NCBI GenBank assembly: GCA_008711295.1
Contig: VUYV01000062.1
Location: forward strand, 3,039,927-3,103,926
DNA from: Anarhynchus alexandrinus
Lineage: Eukaryota; Chordata; Aves; Charadriiformes; Charadriidae
Length of the DNA stretch: 64,000 bases
Reading direction: 5' to 3'
The notes below the pieces were generated by a model, which was given only the letters and a program-made list of their open reading frames with translations, did no database searches and had not been told where the DNA came from. A program made the position numbers and the translations under genes. Of the stretch, positions 11,241 through 24,404 are shown piece after piece. Each line of letters opens with the position of its first letter. The stretch's first letter is position 1.

Positions 11241-13082
11241 GCTGCGCATCTGCTCAGCAAGCTTTGGTAGGCTTTGTTTAACCCACACTGTGGTTCAGGT
11301 TCCCCGGGTATTATAAAAACTATACTGTCTGCTGCAGGCTAAGGAGAGCGGTTTGAGTGCCCCTGCTGACAACAGCACAGGACAAAAGCGATTTCCATTG
11401 TTTTCAGGCCATATAGATCTCCAGGGTTAAAAAGCTGTAATTTCAATGCCACCTTGGTATTATTTTCAGATAGAAGAATAATATTAGTCCAACTAAAAAA
11501 ATTTCGCCCACTAATGGAAAACTTGCATGGGCTATTTAGAGATGGCAGGCAGCAGAACAGAGCAAAATTACTTTCTATGTCACGTGAGCAGCATGATCTT
11601 CTGGCTCAGCAGTTCTAGCCCCTTTTGGACCAGTCTCTGCTCTAATGTGTGGTTTATAACCAGCTTCACCTAACACAACTGCATACATGCATTGTTTCCC
11701 TTCCCAGACCTAGGCTGCCTCCTTCAGCTGATCACCATTATTTTCAAGCAATTACTCCCATCCTACAATTCCAGTCAAGTTTACTGCAAATTGCACAGGC
11801 ACCACAACCATGATAATGTTCAGTTCAAGCACGCAAGCTGGTTGTGCAAGCACAACCGTTCGCTCTGCATCGCATGCTTGAATGTCCTTGCGTTACATTG
11901 GTGAGATACACCACATTGCTGGGAAGAGTGGTCTTGCTTTTCTGTAATGATAACCTAAGCCAAATACTAGGAAAGGCAAAGAAAGCAGCAGTGTACATCC
12001 AAGAATCAGTGCTGGAGATATGGAAATAAAAACAGTGTTCCAGCCTGGAAGTGAGTAGCATCCAAAATGAACAATCTTATAAACTGGGTTTAAAAAGCAG
12101 CAATTTTCAGGAGCACTAGTTTACATGAATTAGATGCATAAATGGCTTTCAAATTCAGCTGAAGTCAAGTCACCCTGGAAAGCAAAGGGTGTACTTTTAC
12201 TCCTCGACTGTTTCAACTATTCCAGAAGGGTGGCTACCCACACTGCAACAGGAGAGAACATAGTTGTTTCACAAGAATACAGGAGGCATATGCTGACCAA
12301 GAAAATAGTTGTGGAGAACAGAATTCCTACACACAAACAGGCTCACCCAATTGCAGCCCTTGCAATTAACTGTTAGAGATGCCACACGGTCGAAGTTATT
12401 GTCGCTAGCACTGGGGAAAGGCTAAGAATTAACAAAAGTTTCCTTCTTTCTTCTTCTGGTTCCCATCCGAGGAGAGGGTAAGCAATACCACAAACAGTTC
12501 AAGAGGACAAAGACAGCGTCAGGGCCAGTGTCCCCTGTCTCAGCACAACAACCCTTACTGGCCACAGCCCTATGAGCACATAATGATTTTGCATTGAAAC
12601 ACTAAACCAGCCATGCTCTGGACTGAACAACCACAACTCTAACTCATTCCTTCATTAAATGCTTTGCCATTCCTTGAGAATGAGAGGTTCTGTGGAAAAT
12701 CACATTGTCCTGTATTCCATCGGTAAACAATATCTTATATATATTAAACTGGTTTATAGTAGTCATCTGTTCTTTTCAAGATGTGACAGGACTTTGAATT
12801 ATTTGCTCTATCAGCAACTGCTGTAGTAAATTCCCCAGTTATGCTGTGCATGGCAGGCTTGCGGAAACACCCGTGACAATGAAGTGAGCAGAGAACTCAT
12901 ACATGACGGAATCCACTCAGCAGACTGGTTTTTGGGGACAGTTGGGCCTCAACAAACAATCCTTTCTTCTCGGTCTATAGAGGAGCTGCACTGGGGCCTA
13001 CTTTGGCCATTAGTCTAAGGAAAGCCTTTGTTGAACATATAGCTGCTTCTCACATTGAAAGAATAAATCACATTCTTATTCT
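11241..13082. other. Unique DNA, no gene seen
   Basis: Short open frames only, none with recognisable content or splice support. Confidence 0.5.
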
Positions 13083-13275
13083 GGGTATGTCTCCACTGCA
13101 TTCACTGATGTGAATGTTGTTCCGTGGCTGAAAAACTGGGTAAACAGCTTGCCCTATGCCGGCTCTGTGCTGCTGTGGCTACATTACTGGCTGAGCAACC
13201 TAATTTCAAGCCAGCTTGGATGTGCCTGTAAGAGCGGCAGCCCCAGCATAGATCTGTACTGCAGACAGCGTACCC
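13083..13275. repeat. Non-autonomous DNA-transposon remnant with terminal inverted repeats
   Basis: The left end GGGTATGTCTCCACTGCA is an imperfect inverted match to the right end, which reads CTGCAGACAGCGTACCC. The left end also resembles the GGGTATGTCTACACTGC terminus that I recall from abundant palindromic elements of turtles and other amniotes. The interior is GC-richer than its flanks, with a CTGTGGCTACATTACTGGCT block near 13175-13194. About 193 bases with no coding potential of its own. No clear target-site duplication is visible. The 93-codon open frame over this region is incidental. Confidence 0.45.
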
Positions 13276-15799
13276 CCTCTTTTCAGGCTGGATTACCTGG
13301 ATTTGAACCAATTTGGGACCTGCTTTGCCTGAGAAGGAAGACGGAGATTCCTATCTTTTCTATGAGCTTAGTGAAGCAAAACCCAACCTAGGCACATTTC
13401 AGGAATGGTTCTGAGCCTATAGGGGTTTTTGGGGTTATGCAGATGTATTTCAATTTCTCAAGCACACACACTGGAAGCACATGTCCTGGGATAGCGGATG
13501 CCCCCCCCCCCAAATATTTAAAATCCCCAGTAATCAATGTTCCTAACTGCTTCAATGTACAGCAATTCAATATTCAATCATACACCGCTCTCCACTCTCC
13601 TGTTTGCTTCATCATTTTACTATTAGCTCACATTTTTGCTCATCTTCATATCCTCGAAGAAAAATGGAAGATCCAGGTTTCGGCAGACCATAGGGACCTC
13701 TGCTGACAGCGTCTATACAGACAGTCATCTTTGGATGAATAGAAGTGGTCTTGCATGATACCTGAGCTTCAGTTATTCAAGATTAAGATTTCTATCCGAG
13801 AGAGTGAATCTGATGATCCATCATCAGTCTGGCGGAAAGGCTCCCAGTTCCAGACGCTACAGCCTCATCTGAGCTTCTGAGTGACCCCTAATCATAACAA
13901 CAAATACAGCACCTGTTACTCTGCGGTACCTGCAGACAGAATTCTCCATTTTGCCATTTAAACAGGAGTTTGTTTGTCTCTGGTAAAAAATTCCCATACA
14001 TGGCCCGTTTACATCACATTTCAGTTAGCATTTTCTAAGGGCTGTGCTACAGGAGAGGACCAAGCGTAAGGGGAGCTGCTGGTTAAACAGGGGGGCTCTT
14101 GGGAAGTACCCATCCCTGAAGTGCTCTCACCATTTTTCTTCAGAGCTACAACAGGCAAATTCCTGTGATGTGTTTCAGTTATGTGTGCATTTGTGCACTG
14201 CTCTGCACACACGTAAAATTAATTTATTTTTTTTAAAGAAACAAATAACTCCTCTGATGACCCGTACATCACACAATCCCTTCTGCTATACATGTTTTCA
14301 AACAGGCTAAATGGTAGACACAAAAATATATTTAGTGAAGTAATTTTTACTCCCTCTTTCCACACAACACACTTCTGCTGCTGGGGAATCACTGCAGAAA
14401 AATTTCCAATAACCAGAATTATGACCACCTCTAAATTCAAATGTCTATTTCAAAGTTTTTCTGCCTTATTTTACTGTTTATTAAATCAGAGCTGCCTTGC
14501 AAAATATTACACATTATTATTTGCAAAGAAAACAGCTCACTGTAAATGCTAATGTTAAATGTCTATATGTCTTAAACCTTAGATACACTAACTCTTTAAA
14601 TAATTGTTTCAATTATTTCTTCCTCTTGCTGCCATTAGTGAAATATGTTATATATGCACTTGTATAAGAAACTCCAACTAAAAATTTTTGCCATTCTTTT
14701 CTTTTAGTTTATGCTCCTTTAGTTTTTGCTTCTCAGAAGAGTTCAGCTAACCTGGTAGTATTTATCCTGCCTATTCCCTTCAGAATTATATCTGACTCAG
14801 CGAGATGACCTCTTGATTTCAACTCTTCTGCAGACCTGCTTTCTCCAACTTGAACAAACAACTCTCTGCCCCGTACCACACGAGCAGTGGTTTTCAACCT
14901 CGTCTGTTTGTACAGTAACTTTTTAAAAAAATAACTAAAACCAGAAACTGGTCTTCTGAGCACTACCATAACACTCTCATCTCTCACCAATATCAGATTA
15001 CGTGAGCATTTGCATTTCACAGTTTGCCGTGATTCTTTTTGCTCTTTGTTCTTTTTTTTGTTGTTGAAAACTCTTCAGCCTTACTGGTGTCCATTGGTTT
15101 GTGCTGTCTTTGAAAGCATATTATATACATTCTTTACCTGACCATGAGCTTATGGTCTTTTCTATTCTTCTAAGTACTGTTCATTGTGTCTTCTCAGATT
15201 TTTAAGTCAGCTTCTGAAAATTACCCATTCTTCTATCTGAAAATGTCATTATATATCTTTGTGTTTTCTCCTTCTAGGGAGGATTTACATATACTTAGTG
15301 TTTGGAACTATATGAGATGATGATGAATAGGATAAGAGTATATACAGCCCCAAATTGCCTGTACAGAAACTCCATATGTCTAATTTTTCTTACTGTATTT
15401 ATAATGGAAGAATTTGGGCTAGATTATATACGGTATGATGAACACAAGCACTAGCAAAGCACTGGGAGACCTTGCTTTGGCAGATTCTTTCTCCTCTTCA
15501 ACTGCTCTACTTGTTAAATTTACCATTAAATACCCTACTCAAATAGAATGAGGATGTGGCCTCTCATCGTTGCTCCTCTGCACCAGCCCCAACTTGGTCC
15601 CATTTTGGTGCCCTTCTCTCTATAGCAAACTAGGAAAAAGCACGTAGTACACGAGGATAATGGAAACTGCTATGTGCAAAGCTGCTATGTGCAAAACTAT
15701 TCTCTTGTAACCACAGACTATCCAAAACATCTGTCAAGACTTAAAATCTGCCAAGAATTAAAAGTCTTTGACTATACTTCAAGTCATCAGGCATTTCCA
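13276..15799. other. Unique AT/T-rich DNA, no gene seen
   Basis: Contains a C11 run at 13501-13511. The T-rich sequence from about 14980 onward may already belong to the antisense LINE fossil that is clearer after 15800. No gene support. Confidence 0.5.
13501..13511 (+). repeat. Poly-C homopolymer (C11)
   Basis: Eleven consecutive C residues, bounded by G at 13500 and A at 13512. Confidence 0.95.
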
Positions 15800-16500
15800 G
15801 CCAGCCACTATTTCCCATGACATGTTCAGCATCTTCATGTGTCCTCCTGTGTGTTTTAACTTCTCCCAGAAACCGGGGTTGATTTTTTGAAGTCCTGGAT
15901 TTTGTCAGTATTCAGAGTCTGTTTCTGGGTCTCTTATTTGTATTATCCTTATCTTCATTGAGAAAACTGAGTCAAAACATTTAACATCTGAAAAATACAT
16001 TTCTCTCAACTAAAGGTAGGTTACCTTTGCAATGTCTCAAACTCTACTTTCTCCAGTGACCTTGTTTCTTTTGTATTCAGAAAATCTCTTATTTATCTTA
16101 GCTCTTTGCACAAACTTATTTTATTTTGTCCTTTTGCTTACACTCATCCCTTTGTTCTGTAATCTTTCAATCTTCCCCACCAGCTTTATCTTACAGATGA
16201 TTGATATATGCATTTCAGCAGTCTCAACTGCTATTTAATTTATCCCAAATAAATATCCACACTGGATGGCAGGTATAATTCTCTAGCTACAAAACTTCAG
16301 CTTTGAAAATCTCCTGTTTTATTTTCTATCCGTACCTTACCATGATCCTCATGCTTTTTAGAGGTTTTTTTTCTTCATGCACTTTTTCATTTAATTACAA
16401 ACCTAACTTGGTTATAACATCTCATATCAAGATATTCTCCCATTCTTATGTCTCCACCCATGGTATATTTATTATGCACACCTATGAAAAGGATTGTTCC
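15800..16500 (-). repeat. Probable fossil CR1/L2-type LINE in antisense orientation
   Basis: The strand is strongly T/C-rich. It contains strings in the order expected of the antisense of an ancient amniote LINE reverse-transcriptase region: GAGAAAACTGAGTCAAAACA near 15959-15978, and TCTCTTATTTATCTTAGCTC near 16085-16104, followed by repeated CTTTTGCTTACACTCATC-like pyrimidine strings. These resemble antisense turtle and crocodile CR1 sequence from memory, but no single block is decisive and the boundaries are guesses. Confidence 0.4.
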
Positions 16501-17017
16501 CTTTTTAGTCCAACCTTTTAAATTGTGTAAAGAAGCAATATTATAGTGTTCAGTCTGTGATTTGGACTACACACCCAGACTGAATTAGAGCTAGATGGAG
16601 GGGCAATTCAGGTATGTTGTGTGTTTAAAGGTCTCTGTGTGAAAGAAAAAGAAATCTATAATGTTACCCTCAGGATTTCAGGCAATGATATTCCAAGTCT
16701 GAAAGAGAGGGAATAAAGAAACTGAAAAAGGATACACACCACTGACCAATCAATTGAAAAGTACGGTAAATGGAAAACAGAAACCTCCCTGGATTTGCCT
16801 TGTGGGCTGATAGCAGTGGCTTTGTATAAAAAGACAGAGCACTTATGATCCACTTTCTGCTTGAGACATATAAATTAGTTTTTCTGAAGGCATAACTCAC
16901 TGCAAAATTCTAAAGCAATATGGAAAAATTCCACCAATCCTAGAGCTGAAGACTGAACGATGCTGTGTCTTCCATGTCTCCTTGCTCAGGAAAAGCCTGT
17001 CTCTGGGAAACTCAAAA

Positions 17018-17036
17018 GCTGCTGAAATGCAGCAGC
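17018..17036. repeat. Perfect short hairpin (7-bp arms)
   Basis: GCTGCTG, a 5-base loop AAATG, then CAGCAGC. Too short to imply an RNA gene by itself. Confidence 0.8.
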
Positions 17037-17235
17037 CTTTATTGCAAAACTGAACCGTACTGAGGATGATAGCAACCTTTATTAAGACTCAGGAGAGTCT
17101 TACTTTTTGGTTAGGCCTAACAGTAGACAAGTTACAAAGGCTTCTGTGCTTTGTGCTATTATCTGTGGGAAAGAAACCTGCCTACAGGCTTTGAATGAGG
17201 AAGAGAGGAGCTCCCTACATCCTAACTTACAGAAG

Positions 17236-17256
17236 GGAGCCTGGTTTCCAGGCTCC
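17236..17256. repeat. Perfect short hairpin (9-bp arms)
   Basis: GGAGCCTGG and CCAGGCTCC separated by TTT. GC-rich arms in an AT-rich region make this the most stable short hairpin I noticed. Function unknown. Confidence 0.85.
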
Positions 17257-17718
17257 TTCCCAACGCAGGGTGCCTCACCACCACTGGCAGTCAGCTCCAT
17301 CTCATTTTACTGACACAAAGGCCACCTCATTACTTCTGGACTTTAAATAGATCTTGAGGACCAAAATTAGTGAAAACCCAGTATGTGAGAGAGAGACTAT
17401 CTGGGGCAGGATTCCACAAGTATATACCCTGGCTGGAAAATTGCAGAAGTTCCAAAAGGATCAAAGTGTGGCACATAGTCTCAGACTGTAGCAAGGGAGA
17501 GAACCTCTCAGAGGATCAGTGGTTTTAGAGCCAGGTGGTGATGCAGGGAGCATTCTCTGACACCTTTTTAAGTACATGCAACACTTTGTTTCTCCTGTCC
17601 CAATTCTAATTTTCTCTCAGCTCCAGGATTATTATACTGGCATCTCTCCTAACATATTGGGCTTTATAATGATGTTAAATAATCATCAGCAAAAGAAAAA
17701 AGAATGACACACTAGAAC

Positions 17719-17735
17719 AAAAAAAAAAAAAAAAA
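17719..17735 (+). repeat. Poly-A homopolymer (A17)
   Basis: A run of 17 A followed by CAAACC and more A/C-rich sequence. No retroposed gene body is recognisable upstream. Confidence 0.9.
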
Positions 17736-20700
17736 CAAACCAAAAAACCCCACAAAGTCAAGCCTGTCAGTCAGGCCTCCTGTCTCCTTCAAAAACTTCC
17801 TTTGGAAACATGGTCGAGAACAAAAGAAGCCTCTGCAGGCAACCTGGACCACTCCACACTCACTGGCACTGTTCTCCAAGCAGACCGATAGGTGCATTCA
17901 ACGTCATCATGACTTCTTCTCTAAAGTACTAATCCTGATTATTCTTCAGTAGGATTCCTTGCACAGGAAAGATCATAGGAGGCTCTGGAAGCTCAGTCCT
18001 AAAAGACAGAAAGTGAAATACTCTAAAACGCTTTTCTCAAACAAATTGAACTTATTTTGCAAACCCACAACTCACCTTTTTAATACAGGGACACTTCAGG
18101 ACATAAAAGTAAATTGGCAAATATTAAATGAGGTAACTCAAACATTTACGCAAGCAAAGCCACTCTTATTTTGTCAGAAAACAAATAAAGTTCAATGTTG
18201 GCAGAGTTTTATAAGCCATCACACTTCACTTTGTTTTTCCACTTCTTTTTCATGTCCCAAACTTGAAAGGCAAGGTAACCTTGGTGACTGCTGAGGTCGC
18301 ACACAACTGCTCAGGATTGTGCCATAGCTCTCAGGACTTCATTCGGTCAGGACATCGAGAGGCTAACTCCGCAGCAGGTACTGGGGGCAACACAAAGCTA
18401 AATATTAAAAGTGCGTATCAGGCATGTGATTGGGATAAAAGAAAAGATCAAACAGAAGCCCAGCCTTTCTTTTTATTCCTATAGAACATGCGCAGTTGCT
18501 ACTCTCCATTTCTTAAATAAGTCCAATATATATAAAAAAGTAAAAAAGGGAGTCTGAGGTAACTTTGTTTATATTAGAGGCATTGAAAAGTCCTACCTTG
18601 ATATCTGAGTCACATCATGTTTTTGCTACTCGGGTCAATTGCTAGAAGGTTTCTCAGAAGCTGGAAAAAGACAATGGAAAGATAAATCCTAATGGACTGG
18701 ATAAGCATCTTCCTTTGAAACAATGCAAGAATTGTACAGGGACTATACAAAAACTACTTAATTTTAATGACAGATTTATGTCAGAACAAATCAGGTTTTA
18801 CTGAAATGCTTAGCTTAGCTATTTTAGCTCGTGACTCTTGCTCTTTTTGCGTACAACTTAAGTGATATAACTTGATAGGGAAGACATTGAATGGAGACTA
18901 GAAGCAGATAGCTCTATTCCAAAATGAGGCATGTAAAGGTTGTACAAATGTTTGGTGGATAGAGCCCTAATTCATTACAGAATGGGATTCGTATACTTAC
19001 CCAGTGAAAAGCTAGGATTAGGCACACAACATAATTTCCATTATGTTAATGTTGCTTTAAAATATATTGCACGGAGTGCTGCAACAATCAAATTATCAAT
19101 TATAATGTCTACTCAGAGTAGAAAAGTGTTGCAAACAGAGGGCTGATTACTGCTTCAGTACTTCCAATCTGCATACTCATTGTTTAGTACAGGGAAAACA
19201 AATTATCTTGTGTTGGCCCTAGTTCAAATTTAATTAAATGAGTGCAAAGCAATTATAATAAAGTACAATAGTATAGTAATGAAAGGAAAATAACTCATTA
19301 ACCTATTAATCTTTATTTATGTTCCTCTCAAATAAGTATGTAATTTCTTTATCACTGCATCCCATAAGAAATAGCAGGCTCTCACTGCTCATGGTCTGCT
19401 TCAGCAGGGCTTATTTTGCTAAAGATCATTGTATGACTTCACTGTTACTATTTATACAGATTTTATTTAATGTGTCTGATTTTTCTCCTCTCCCTTACAC
19501 AGTATATTTTAAAACCCTTTCCCACATATCTGTGATGTAGATTATAAACCTGTTCTCACCCCCCTTTTCTTTTAACACTTGTCAGTTCTGAAAGGTAAAC
19601 CTCTCTAGGAGCATTGGTATGCTTCTGTCATTGCGTAAGGGAGGGAGCGCTCCCAGAACATCTGCTATAAAAGACGGTCTTACATTAAGACATAAGATGA
19701 AAGCATATTATTTTTAAGAGGACCTGACACAGCTATTGCTTTACAATGTTTATGGGTACGACAACATACCCCATATTTGCAAATGTGCTTTTTTGGTTCT
19801 TCGTTCCAAGTTTTATCTAGGTTGCTGGGTTGTTTTGTTATTCTGACAAATCTCAAGTTTAAGGAAAAACAATATTTTTAGATGATTAGTCAAATATTAT
19901 ACTGTGATATATTTTAATTGTGCTTGCTGTGTGCTAGCTATCGTTATTACCTTATCTCTCCAGAACTGGTTTTGTTTTCATTGACATCTTACATTCTACT
20001 GTGTACATTTAATGTCACACACCAGTGCTTAGCTTATTGCAACCAGTCAGGGTTGACTCTGTCCTTTTACTAAGCTGAGCCACTCACAAAAAAAAACCCA
20101 ACCAAACAAAAAAAAACCAAGCCACCATCAAAACTAAGCTGCGAGGAAACAGCAAAATTATGAGCAAAAATACGTTTCAAAAATTTTTACTAAACAGCAG
20201 AGGTGATACTCTACCATAACCAGTGACCAGCTATTATCCTGGAGAGTAGGCAAAATTGGTAACTGCCACATAAACCATAAGAAAATCAAATCAGAAGAAC
20301 TACAGTTTTAAAATATAGTCTCCACGTCTGCATGTGCAAGTGTAATTACTGGCACTTACAGAAGACCAGAGGTACCTGTGTAAAACATATAATCAACAGA
20401 AATATAATTCTGAATATGCATAAAGGATGAATGAGGGCTCTTTCTGAAAACTGGGAAATAAAACCTTCACAAAAGAGTTTGCAAAGTCACATGTCCCTAG
20501 GCTTTTTCCTTTCCGGGCACGGACCCTGTGCAGGCAGGGTCCAATCTTACTGCCTTATAAGATTCGAGCAGAATAGCTTCCAAAAAGTTATTAACAGATT
20601 CTCTGAGAGGATTGTAGAGGTGCAAATTTACAGCTCAGATGGCTGAGAAACATACAAGTTCACCATATCTTTCCTCTTCACACATAGCAAAAAACTTCTG

Positions 20701-21277
20701 CCTTGTAGAGTATATTTCTGGTTTCACAATCTGCTGCTGAGAACTCTGTTAGCAAGAAATGGAACTCTTTAATCTTAATGACACTTAATGAGTCACTCTA
20801 TTCTTTGCACATTTTTAACACTCAGTTCTTTATTTCACACTTATTGCTCAATTCTTGCTTTTATATTATTGCAGCACTAGCACTGCATTAATACAACTAT
20901 GCAGAGAGCTGCGTGTGGCTCTATTGTGTTGTGTGGGGCAAAAGACATTGTTCATTGTGACATTGCTGCTGACCTGTTGGCACGAGTGATCAAGAAGTGC
21001 AAAGCCATCACCAATAGGTGGCACATTCGCATTTTGCAGAGTATAGTGCCATAATTCTTTTTTTTTCTTTGTTTTTGTTTGTTTTGACAATGATTCATGT
21101 TTTAATTACAGTATTTCAACATGTGAAGTAACTAAATCATTAAAAGAGGAAGAAAGACAAAAAATAAATTTTGCTATGTACAATCATCAGAATCTCACAT
21201 GAATTGTCATCTTTTTTAGTCCAGAGTTAAATACTTGTCATCAAGCTAAATTAATGTTTATTCTCTATGTAGAGCAA

Positions 21278-21292
21278 CCACTAGAGGGGAGT
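21278..21292 (+). promoter_or_regulatory. CTCF-like motif, one core mismatch
   Basis: CCACTAGAGGGGAGT fits the CTCF core pattern CCASYAGRKGGCRSY at 14 of 15 positions. The mismatch is G for the usually invariant C at position 12, which could weaken binding. Orientation is plus. Confidence 0.3.
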
Positions 21293-21840
21293 TTGACACT
21301 CATGTTGCAAGTTTACAACTATATGCTAAACTGCAGGGAAATGTAGAAGATCAGAAATCCACGACAATTAAAAACGACCATCATGCCAAACCCACAAATT
21401 CTCACCATCTTTCCAGATGACTGAGATGATTTCTATCTGACTTAATAAAAGTCTGAATTCTGCTGCCAGTTGAGCTGACTTTGTCCGGCTTCCTGATACA
21501 TAAAATGAAGAAATGAAACTGCAGTGAGCTGAGGAAGAGAATATGAAGCATGCTCAATAATGAAGACAAATATAAAATAGAACTGCCTGAGATGAGACTA
21601 GACCTCACAGTCACTGGACTTTGCAAGCCCCAGGACAATTACACAGGGACTCTCTGTCTGTCTGTCTCCTGCCTGCAAATCACTGGCCTAATATGGTACT
21701 CGGTGAAAATATACAACTTGAAAATATACGACTATGTCTGCTGTCTGCACCTAAAATGTATACCCTAACTGCCCTTGATGTTTCCTCCCATGTGTATCCT
21801 GGTTTTATTAAAAGTGAATTCCTACTGTACTGTGCACCAC
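21293..21840. other. Unique DNA, no gene seen
   Basis: Short overlapping open frames only (for example 21550-21768), without splice or domain support. Confidence 0.5.
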
Positions 21841-21905
21841 AGGGAGTGACAAGGTCAGATTTTCACAAAGCATCAGTCTCCCCGTACGATGGGTATAATG
21901 CACAT
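21841..21905 (+). repeat. Possible MIR-core fragment
   Basis: GCATCAGTCTCCCC followed by ATGGGTATAAT resembles the MIR core pattern CCTCAGTTTCCCC...ATGGGGATAAT in sense orientation. Only a short block matches, so this is tentative. Confidence 0.35.
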
Positions 21906-22349
21906 GATAGGTGAACTTTTCCTTTAATGCAAACAGACCTAGTTTCACTCAAGTCAACCCACACCTGCAAAAGACTTTGCCATATCCGTATAAATCAAAC
22001 ATGCCTGCCAGAACGTCAGACGTGCTGCAGAGTGCTTGGCTGTGGTGGCAATTGGGACACAACTCCTCAAGTGCCTGGGCACAGGGAGGTACAACCAATG
22101 CATGATGACCTTTCCAGTTTTGATCCTTTGTACACCTAACTCTTTAGCCAGAAGGAATACTTAAAGCCTGATTGATTTATCCTATTAATCGTATGCAATC
22201 TCGTCATAGCACAAGATCTTGTATCACAGCGTCATACAGAACCCCTCTAGTAAATGAAAAACAACAACACAGAGTCTGAAACTTCCTTAAAATTGTAGTT
22301 TGTATGATTGTGGATATTTTCAGATGCAAGCATATATCTGTCACAAGCA

Positions 22350-22402
22350 GAATATATATATACACATGTATATGTGTGTATATATATACACACACAGACA
22401 CA
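22350..22402. repeat. (TA)n/(CA)n compound microsatellite
   Basis: Interrupted TA, CA and TG dinucleotide runs form a near-palindromic tract, with ATATATATATACACATG and later TATATATATACACACACA. Expected to be length-variable. Confidence 0.9.
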
Positions 22403-22794
22403 TCATTTTTTCATAACTGGGTCTCAGATGTACTTCTACTGATCTTCAGAATAATGGAAGAGTGCAGATTCAAAATAATAAAAAAGATAATATATCTTCT
22501 AGAAGAAAGAAGTGAATACACCGCACATCGCTTGTCACAAAGAATGTTTTTAATCCATGCTGTTATTTATAGCATCAAAATGTTTTTGACAGTAGTAAAG
22601 AGAGTAGAAAGTCAACAAACATGAGACAAAGAGGAGAAACAAAACTGTACTCAATTTAACTCAAACAGTATTTAAAGGGACATTGATCATGTAAGAATAT
22701 ATAAAATATCTATTTAAAAGTTAAAGCTGTCACCTATTACGATGACAGTCCTGTTGTGCTCCATAACGTACTATTCACCTAATTTACTCTAACA

Positions 22795-22900
22795 CCTACC
22801 AGTGTAAATCAGTAGTTATTCCACTGACAACAATGGAATTTTTCTGGCATACAATTGATGCAAGTGGAGAATTTGACCCTATATCTGAAAAACCTTCCAT
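22795..22900. repeat. Palindromic ancient amniote repeat remnant
   Basis: GTGTAAATCAGTAGTTATTC (from 22802) and CAATGGAATTTTTCTGGCAT (from 22831) are imperfect inverted copies around a short centre, followed by GAGAATTTGACCCTA. The order matches a GGTGTAAATC...ACTCCA...CAATGGAGT...TTACACC pattern that I recall as dispersed in turtle and bird genomes. I cannot name the family. Confidence 0.45.
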
Positions 22901-24059
22901 TAAAGAAATAATTAGTGTACACAGGTGTTGTTTTTCCCCAGTAATTGATGTGCAAGTCTACCCACTTCTAAAGGCTGGCCATTTGCTTGACAGACAAGAA
23001 TTTATTTTCCTCAGTAATGAGCACAATTTCATATGGATGGGCTTTTTTTTTTCTCCACAAAATAGAAAGGCAATCTATATTTCAGCATTCAATCTTTCTC
23101 ATGCCAAAACCTCAAATGGCCCCTCTAAAGATCTGCAACTCCACTGAGTTTATGCAAGATACTGCAGCTAGCCCTACTGCAAGGCACCACCTTGGGCACT
23201 GCAATGCACTAATTCCTGAAGATTTGGAAATGTGCTGAGAGTACCAAACGCTTGGAGACTACTGCCCTCGGTGTTCATACTAGAAAGCTTCCAGGAACCC
23301 ACAAATATTTCAAGGCAGGCACCAGAAACCAAAAGGCAAAATGATCAAAAGGCATTTCTTCATGTTTACAACTGAACAATGACATATTTTGCACACCAGC
23401 TCTCCCTCCACAGGCGCGGTGCAGTTTAGGACAGTGAGAGCAGAGACACAATGGCTGGTGATGGGACCAACCTTGTAGAAGTGATCATGCTTTGGCCTGT
23501 AGCTCTTGCAGCAGAGAATCAGTGCTTTTGTCCATCATAAGAATTATCCTTCGTAGATTAATTCCCAGCAAAATTGAGAATGTCTACTCAAAAATGAGAT
23601 TTCAAGATCACAGTTTATTAATTGATCATGGAATGACTATGAGTCTGCAATGTCACACTGTTCCATCCCCCCAAAGGCTTAAAATGATCCTAAAATATTT
23701 TATGAGAATCCTTAGAGTGCCATGTTAATGCTTCCATAAATGTGCTGCAAACCCTGCATCTCGAATAGTCTACAGGTGGAGTTCTGTTCAATATTCTACA
23801 TACCAAAGAGGGTCATGCACATGATAATAGGATGAACGTGGACATCAAGACCTAATCTTACAAGGACTGCTGAAGAATTTGCCAGCCTCACAAAACAAGT
23901 AGCTCTAGCAAAAAAACCCTTAAAGTCACTATTTACAAAGTGTGATTCATCTGTTTAATGGTGACAGAGAATTCAGTATGTAGTCCAGATGGTCACACAG
24001 ATAACAAATCTAGCCTGGCTTTTTGATGCTATGGACAGGCTGTCTGACTGGCTCACGCT
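22901..24059. other. Unique DNA, no gene seen
   Basis: The 104-codon frame at 22833-23147 overlaps the palindromic repeat and is incidental. No splice-bounded exon was convincing. Confidence 0.5.
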
Positions 24060-24098
24060 AAGATAGACAGATAGATTGACAGATAGACAGACAGACAA
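24060..24098 (+). repeat. (GATA/GACA)n tetranucleotide repeat
   Basis: Interspersed AGATAGACAG and AGACAGACA units. A typical vertebrate tetranucleotide microsatellite. Confidence 0.9.
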
Positions 24099-24404
24099 TG
24101 ACCTTCTCTTCTTGAAACGGTTTTGCTGGTAATACACATTTTAGAATAAAAAAATCCAGCTATGTACAGACCTCACTAACGTACAGAACTCATACAGGAG
24201 AGACCTGAAAACATAGGCAGACTTTTAAGTTTACATGTTCAGATGTTTCTGTTGTCCCCTTAGGAAAGAAAAGGGCAAGGACTGAGTTTGAAAGCCTATT
24301 CAATAATAGATCTTAAGCTCCAAGCTAGAACAGGACAATTCTGGGCCAGCACAGTGATTCCCCAACAGCTGGTATATGTACTTCGTAGTACTACAAGCTT
24401 TTGG

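Larger units (their letters stand above)
16501..21277. other. Unique AT-rich DNA with simple tracts, no gene seen
   Basis: Includes two hairpins near 17.0-17.26 kb, an A17 run at 17719-17735 and A-rich low-complexity sequence near 20090-20125. A 111-codon frame at 17959-18294 has no recognisable domain and no splice pair. Confidence 0.5.
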
